Shown here piece after piece: positions 57,094 to 64,000 of a DNA stretch of 64,000 nucleotides. The notes beneath the pieces are model-generated. The model had not been told where the DNA came from. It worked only from the letters and a program-made list of their open reading frames with translations, and made no database searches. The stretch spans positions 60,240,043 to 60,304,042 of the forward strand of contig JAVIAB010000159.1 in assembly GCA_032433765.1 (NCBI GenBank), written 5' to 3'. A program made the position numbers and the translations under genes. Source of the DNA: Megaustenia siamemsis. Lineage: Eukaryota; Mollusca; Gastropoda; Stylommatophora; Ariophantidae. Position 1 is the first letter of the stretch. The number at the start of each line of letters is the position of its first letter.

Positions 57094-58592
57094 CACATAC
57101 TAAAGTCTGGCTTTCTGGATGTCGCTAATTATATGTAGATTTCGTTATTGTGACATCAACTAACTTTATTTCAAAACTATACGTCACTAGGTTCATCCTT
57201 TGTGCTTTATTGTTTTGTAATCTGGTATTCCCTCATATTCCCAGACAACAAAGTACACAAACAAGTTGATTTTTATATTGGTACAGAGAAGATTCAGGAA
57301 TGGACTAACATCTGTTAAAACAAGGCCAGGAGCAGATTGCAGTAGTGACTATGTACCAGTAGTTGGAAAGTGTTGGTTAAATCAGATAGACAAAGGAAAG
57401 AAGAGAACCAGAAAACGAGCAGATATTATGAAGAAATTGGCAGGACTGGCGAGCTAACAGCAATATCTTGAAACGACTATACGACAATACGTAGGAAGAG
57501 TAAGACCAGTCCTAGAGTATGGAGTCACAGCCTGGGCTACAGCTTCCAAATCACAGCTTTGCAAAATTAACAGAACACAAAACTTAGAAACAGGTTTACA
57601 ACCCTTAGAAGACAGACGGCAAACTAAAGTAATGCAACAAGTTGAGAAATATAAAAGTCTCCCTAACCAACCCATGCAGCAAAGAATATCTGGTTTCGGA
57701 ATATGAAAACTAAAGAGGAGCAATTTCGCTGCTGGTGACAGTGCCAGATTTAAAATATCTTCCAGTTAAATTGTATATCTTTTAAAAAAGCGTTTTATAT
57801 GTACAAAACACCTCACAATATAACATTAAAACGTATGAAGATTAATTAAATATGAAACGTATTTATCATTTCAGCTATGAGAAATTTTTATGTACGAAAT
57901 TTTTGACGATATTTGATTTAATAATCCAATTTGGCAATGTAACATTAAATTGATTGAAAGTGTGGGCAAGACACACACACACACACACACACAAATGTGA
58001 GTGGAAAACATGATCCAAACATAGCTAAGATATATAATGTTTGTCTTTAGCTGGACCTTCCACGTAATAAATATTTTATTTATTATTATTTATTGTATAC
58101 CTGTTGATGCCCATAATTACATCATCATTGAGTGCCATCTCCGCAACGAAGGTTGGCTACCATGGATCGCCATTCTACTCTGTTTCTTGCTTTGATGGTG
58201 CAGGCTGTCATAGATTGATTTGTCCATCTTTTGATGTTACTCGTCCATGTTAGTCATGGTCTGCATCTGCCGCTTTTACCTTGTATTTTCCCTTCCAATA
58301 TTACTTTTAGTAGGCTGTTGTGTCTTTTAACGTGCCCCAAAAATGTCATTTGTCTTGTCTTAATTGTATTTAGTAGTTTTGAGTCAATCTTCTCTGTACT
58401 CTGTACCAGTATAAAAAACAATTTGTTTGTGTACTTTGTTGTCTGGGAATATGAGGGAATACCAGATTACAAAACAATAAAGCACAAAGGATGAACCTAG
58501 TGACGTATAGTTTGAAATAAAGTTAGTTGATGTCACAATAACGAAATCTACATATAATTAGCGACATCCAGAAAGCCAGACTTCAGTATGTG

Positions 58593-58664
58593 TCCTCGGT
58601 AGTATAGTGGTAAGTATCCCCGCCTGTCACGCGGGAGACCGGGGTTCGATTCCCCGCCGGGGAG
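58593..58664 (+). tRNA. tRNA-Asp (GUC)
   Basis: Intact 72-nt gene; the T-run terminator is directly adjacent. Confidence 0.96.
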
Positions 58665-59734
58665 GATTTTTTTTTTTATTTTCCAAAATATTTGTGTTTG
58701 TGTGCCTTTTTTTAAAAAAAAAACCAAATTGATAATTTAAAACGAAGCCGGTGATATATTAAAGGTTAACAACAAAAAGAAGTAGACTAATTTTGACAAA
58801 CGTATTTTTCTATCGAAGGTGAAACAACTTAACACCTTGTGACGACTGCTCCGGACCAGAGGCATGTATTATCTGGCCCTATTTGTCCCTCGTGAGACTC
58901 CAATTAATGGAAAAATGCCATACTGAGAGTTTTTTTTCTTTGATGGAAGTGAGCTCAAACTACAGCTGAACATGGCCTAGCTATGACCTGCTAGGTCTGC
59001 CAAAAACAAACTATAGATTTACTAAGCCCCGAAGGCAGAAAATGAAACCTGATAACCCACCAAATACCGTGACGTGAACTCTTTTTTATTTTGAGTTGTT
59101 TTAAAACTTCATCGTTTGTTATCTTTTCTTTCCATCCAATTCTACATATTCTTCTATAAATCCACATTTCAAAGGCTTCAATTTTCTGTTCTGTATTCTT
59201 GTGTAATGTCCATGTTTCTGCACCATACAGGAATATTGAGAAGATGTAACATTTTGCCATTCTTAGTTTCAGCCCTGTTGATATTTGTTTTGTTCATTTT
59301 TGTTGTTAGTATATTTTTCATGGCATTAAAATTACTTTTTGCCATACTTATTCTTTTGTTTATTTCAATTTTACATTTTCCATCATTGGTTATGTCCCAT
59401 CAGTATGTCCCAGGTAGTTGTAACTCTGGACTGTCTCCAGATGTATCCCCTCAACTGTGATATTTAATTGTAGGTCTTGAGAATTGCCCATAATTTATCA
59501 GTGAATAATGGCTCAATGTTTGATGTGGTAGATGTCACGCCAGATAGCTCTACTGCACAGGAAAGAAGAAATAAAGAAATCCACGTTATCCTTTTCTAAA
59601 TGCCGTGAAAATCTTGTAACCGTGTCGGTCGAGGAAACACAGATGCATTTTTGTAATTGAACCTACAATTTCTGGTTAAAAGAAGCTAACTGATCACTCG
59701 CAATCGAATTTATTTAAAAAAAAAATAAAAATCA

Positions 59735-59807
59735 CGCCCGATAAGGGACTTGAACCCTTGACCCTCAGATTAAAAGTCTGATGCTCTACCGACTGAGCTA
59801 ACCGGGC
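59735..59807 (-). tRNA. tRNA-Lys (UUU)
   Basis: Identical in sequence to the other array copies. Confidence 0.96.
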
Positions 59808-60682
59808 TCTTGGCACCAACTTATTTAAAATTGTTGTCATTATTCATTACTAAGTAATGATGAGAGTTTTAAACATGAGATGCATATAGTGTTAGCCAGA
59901 TACGGGTGTCCCGGGGAGAATTTTAAACACATTACACAATATAGAAAAAATGGTATGGTAAAAGCTTTACGTAATTAATAGACAACACAAATTTGAACGA
60001 CATTTCCACTCAATAGGCCTTCAACAGGAACAAACAGACAACAAACAACACACACTGATATGTAAGTAAATAAAATTAATCTTACATAGCTTGCTTGCCT
60101 TCGCCCGATGACTAAAGGAGTATATCTCTTCGTCATCCGCCCTTAAAAGGACGTTAAGTGGACGTGTCTACGTTGTGTTGTAGTTTGGAGTATAACTGTG
60201 ATATTTGCGCCTTTCGGCCCAACACATCCGACTACAGCACGACATTTTGGAGTACAGGTTTTCTTCCCTCTTCGATCCCTACTCGCTTTGCCAGACTAGA
60301 CAGGTTAATCTGTTACTGAGGCACCACGGAGAGGTGGAGCAAGGTCTGGATGGTTCTGATTTACCGATCCTATCGCAAGCCATCAGCGGTGGGTCGCTGA
60401 CAACTTTCAGCTCTGGCGCTGTGAGGTGCGCCTTCGCTTCCATCTTACATAGCTAACTGTTAATGAAACATCCAAAAGAAAATAATCAAAACGGGTTTAA
60501 TTAAGAAAAGGAAAAAAATATTTCCTGTGTCGTGGACAGTGGCCGGACCAATAAAAAGAGAGAATCCGCGCGGTGGTACGCTGTAATTACCCATATGGTC
60601 AAACATTGTAAGGGTTCTAAACATATGTGAGTTGGGGAACACTGTCTAGGTAAATATGGGTGTCCCCTACGAAAGGAAGAGT

Positions 60683-61358
60683 CAGACGTCTCCTACCCTC
60701 CTCTAGTATTCGATGCCACCTTGGTCAAGGCTGAGTTGAGACGTCTCCTACCATCCTCTAGTATTCGATGCCACCTTGGTCAAGGCTGAGTTGAGACGTC
60801 TCCTACCCTCCTCTAGTTTTTGGTGCTCCCTTGGTCAAGGCTGAGTTGAGACGTCTCCTACCCTCCTCTAGTTTTCGGTGCTCCCTTGGTCAAGGCTGAG
60901 TTGAGACGTTTCCTACCCTCCTCTAGTTTTCGGTGCTCCCTTGGTTAAGGCTGAGTTGAGACGTCTCCTACCCTCCTCTAGTTTTCGGTGCTCCCTTGGT
61001 TAAGGCTGAGTTGAGACGTCTCCTACCCTCCTCTAGTTTTTGGTGCTCCCTTGGTCAAGGCTGAGTTGAGACGTCTCCTACCCTCCTCTAGTTTTCGGTG
61101 CTCCCTTGGTCAAGGCTGAGTTGAGACGTTTCCTACCCTCCTCTAGTTTTCGGTGCTCCCTTGGTTAAGGCTGAGTTGAGACGTCTCCTACCCTCCTCTA
61201 GTTTTCGGTGCTCCCTTGGTTAAGGCTGAGTTGAGACGTATCCTACCCTCCTCTAGTTTTTGGTGCTCCCTTGGTCAAGGCTGAGTTGAGACGTCTCCTA
61301 CCATCCTCTAGTTTTCAGTGCTCCTTTGGTCAAGGCTGAGTTGAGACGTCTCCTACCC
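60683..61358 (+). repeat. 55-bp minisatellite, unit 4 (~12 copies)
   Basis: Same unit and flanks; about four repeats fewer than units 2 and 3, which accounts for most of the shorter spacing of its tRNA genes. Confidence 0.95.
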
Positions 61359-61889
61359 CTCACCTTCAGCAAAAATAATGGCTTTCTATTTTTTGTTTAC
61401 GTTCACAACTGTTACTAAAGAAGTTGGATTTCGTCAAGTTCCAATTCTATGGCTGTAAAACATCGTGACGTGTCCTCCCTAGACATACTACAATACTAGG
61501 TCTTCTATATCAGCAAAACGGTAGACGTCTATATCTCCTATATTTGAACACGTCACGGTATTTGGTGGGTTATCAGGTTTCATTTTCTGCCTTCGGTGCT
61601 TAGTAAATCTATAGTTTGTTTTTGGTAGACCTAGCAGGTCATAGCTAGGTCATTTTCAGTTGTCGTTTGAGCTCACTTCCATCAAAGAAAAAAAAACTCT
61701 CAGTATGGCATTTTTCCATTAATTGGAGTCTCACGAGGGACAAATAGGGCCAGAGAATACATGCCTCTGGTCCGGAGCAGTCGTCACAAGATGTTAAGTT
61801 GTTTCATCTTCGATAGAAAAAAAAAATGTTTGATAAATTACTCTACTCATGTTATTGTTATTCTTTATATATCGCCGACATCAATGTTT

Positions 61890-61921
<32 letters not shown>

Positions 61922-62232
61922 CAATGTTTTGGATAATAAGTCGTTTAAGCTCACATCGATAAAAAAAAAAAAAACAACTCTGTACTGCATTATACCATTA
62001 TTTGGAGTCTCACGAGGGACATATAGGGCCAGAGAATAAAGTCCCTTGGTCCGGAGCAGTTGCAACAAGGTGTTAAGTTATTTCACCTTCGATAGAAAAA
62101 TACGTTTGATAAAATTAGTCTACTTCTTTTTGTTGTTAACCTTTAATATATCACCGGCTTCGTTTTAAATGATCAATTTGGTTTTTTTAAAAAAAGGCAC
62201 ACAAACACAAATATTTTGGAAAATAAAAAATC

Positions 62233-62304
62233 CTCCCCGGCGGGGAATCGAACCCCGGTCTCCCGCGTGACAGGCGGGGATACTTACCACTATACTACCG
62301 AGGA
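62233..62304 (-). tRNA. tRNA-Asp (GUC)
   Basis: Intact 72-nt gene on the minus strand. Confidence 0.96.
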
Positions 62305-63804
62305 CACATACTAAAGTCTGGCTTTCTGGATGTCGCTAATTATATGTAGATTTCGTTATTGTGACATCAACTAACTTTATTTCAAAACTATACGTCACTA
62401 GGTTCATCCTTTGTGCTTTATTGTTTTGTAATCTGGTATTCCCTCATATTCCCAGACAACAAAGTACACAAACAAGTTGATTTTTATATTGGTACAGAGA
62501 AGATTCAGGAATGGACTAACATCTGTTAAAACAAGGCCAGGAGCAGATTGCAGTAGTGACTATGTACCAGTAGTTGGAAAGTGTTGGTTAAATCAGATAG
62601 ACAAAGGAAAGAAGAGAACCAGAAAACGAGCAGATATTATGAAGAAATTGGCAGGACTGGCGAGCTAACAGCAATATCTTGAAACGACTATACGACAATA
62701 CGTAGGAAGAGTAAGACCAGTCCTAGAGTATGGAGTCACAGCCTGGGCTACAGCTTCCAAATCACAGCTTTGCAAAATTAACAGAACACAAAACTTAGAA
62801 ACAGGTTTACAACCCTTAGAAGACAGACGGCAAACTAAAGTAATGCAACAAGTTGAGAAATATAAAAGTCTCCCTAACCAACCCATGCAGCAAAGAATAT
62901 CTGGTTTCGGAATATGAAAACTAAAGAGGAGCAATTTCGCTGCTGGTGACAGTGCCAGATTTAAAATATCTTCCAGTTAAATTGTATATCTTTTAAAAAA
63001 AACGTTTTATATGTACAAAACACCTCACAATATAACATTAAAACGTATGAAGATTAATTAAATATGAAACGTATTTATCATTTCAGCTATGAGAAATTTT
63101 TATGTACGAAATTTTTGACGATATTTGATTTAATAATCCAATTTGGCAATGTAACATTAAATTGATTGAAAGTGTGGGCAAGACACACACACACACACAC
63201 ACACAAATGTGAGTGGAAAACATGATCCAAACATAGCTAAGATATATAATGTTTGTCTTTAGCTGGACCTTCAACGTAATAAATATTTTATTTATTATTA
63301 TTTATTGTATACCTGTTGATGCCCATAATTACATCATCATTGAGTGCCATCTCCGCAACGAAGGTTGGCTACCATGGATCGCCATTCTACTCTGTTTCTT
63401 GCTTTGATGGTGCAGGCTGTCATAGATTGATTTGTCCATCTTTTGATGTTACTCGTCCATGTTAGTCATGGTCTGCATCTGCCGCTTTTACCTTGTATTT
63501 TCCCTTCCAATATTACTTTTAGTAGGCTGTTGTGTCTTTTAACGTGCCCCAAAAATGTCATTTGTCTTGTCTTAATTGTATTTAGTAGTTTTGAGTCAAT
63601 CTTCTCTGTACTCTGTACCAGTATAAAAAACAATTTGTTTGTGTACTTTGTTGTCTGGGAATATGAGGGAATACCAGATTACAAAACAATAAAGCACAAA
63701 GGATGAACCTAGTGACGTATAGTTTGAAATAAAGTTAGTTGATGTCACAATAACGAAATCTACATATAATTAGCGACATCCAGAAAGCCAGACTTCAGTA
63801 TGTG

Positions 63805-63875
63805 TCCTCGGTAGTATAGTGGTAAGTATCCCCGCCTGTCACGCGGGAGACCGGGGTTCGATTCCCCGCCGGGAG
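63805..63875 (+). tRNA. tRNA-Asp (GUC), one base missing in acceptor stem
   Basis: The sequence matches the other tRNA-Asp copies except that the 3' acceptor strand reads CCGGGA instead of CCGGGGA, so the molecule is 71 nt and one acceptor pair is lost. It may be a pseudogene or a homopolymer sequencing error. Confidence 0.8.
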
Positions 63876-64000
63876 GATGTTTTTTTTTTATTTTCCAAAA
63901 TATTTGTGTTTGTGTGCCTTTTTTTAAAAAAAAAACCAAATTGATAATTTAAAACGAAGCCGGTGATATATTAAAGGTTAACAACAAAAAGAAGTAGACT

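Larger units (their letters stand above)
53395..58815 (+). repeat. tRNA array unit 3
   Basis: 5,421 bp with the same order. The LINE fragment has the unit 2 variants, whereas the segment after the minisatellite has the unit 1 variants (GATAATACATG and the interrupted AC tract near 56692). Confidence 0.92.
58816..64000 (+). repeat. tRNA array unit 4 (runs off the window)
   Basis: Same order as before; the window ends inside it or just into the next unit. The minisatellite is shorter (about 12 repeats). The LINE fragment has the unit 1 variants and the post-minisatellite segment the unit 2 variants. Confidence 0.9.

Overview
The window is eukaryotic, most likely from a gastropod mollusc. It has spliced-gene signals, class A receptors of the type expanded as gastropod chemosensory receptors, several non-LTR retrotransposon families, tRNA-derived SINEs, a Penelope-like element, a Polinton-like element, microsatellites and minisatellites, and nuclear tRNA-Asp and tRNA-Lys genes. 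The organism is inferred from this combination; no marker gene fixes it. Almost everything is repeat-derived. Only one host gene looks intact, the receptor at 20925-21995.

Layout. 1-4382: a decayed I-clade LINE (endonuclease, reverse transcriptase, RNase H). 4401-4568: an 84-bp tandem duplication that is the target of the next element. 4569-14216: a 9.65-kb Polinton/Maverick-like element with 6-bp target duplications and AG...CT ends, whose arms of about 4 kb are inverted copies of each other. Both arms carry the same family B DNA polymerase gene and no other Polinton gene is visible. 14223-15150: a LINE tail and a head-to-head SINE pair. 15395-19000: a foldback element with 54-bp tandem repeats in its arms; one arm holds a 1.6-kb gene unit encoding a cysteine-rich, N-glycosylated extracellular protein (nonsense copy). 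20925-21995: intact receptor. 22-26 kb: LINE and SINE debris and microsatellites. 26283-30200: a Penelope-like element inserted in a 44-bp-class minisatellite, with 15-bp target duplications. 31525-32625: second receptor, broken by one stop codon. 34990-36565: second copy of the extracellular-protein unit in inverted orientation. The two receptor/extracellular-protein pairs are mirror images around about 26.6 kb.

37.5-64 kb is a tRNA region. A large interrupted palindrome centred on a TG microsatellite (42294-42400) leads into at least four tandem units of about 5.4 kb. Each full unit holds one tRNA-Lys(UUU), two tRNA-Asp(GUC) in opposite orientations, LINE fragments, an interspersed repeat and a 55-bp minisatellite. 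In total there are nine tRNA-Asp copies (one damaged) and five tRNA-Lys copies. Sequence variants on either side of the minisatellite group the units differently, which points to exchange between units.

The theme of the window is inverted duplication at every scale: SINE pairs, LINE pairs, a foldback element, a palindromic Polinton, a mirrored gene pair and a palindromic tRNA array. The most unusual item is the palindromic Polinton derivative, which resembles a snap-back product of protein-primed replication.
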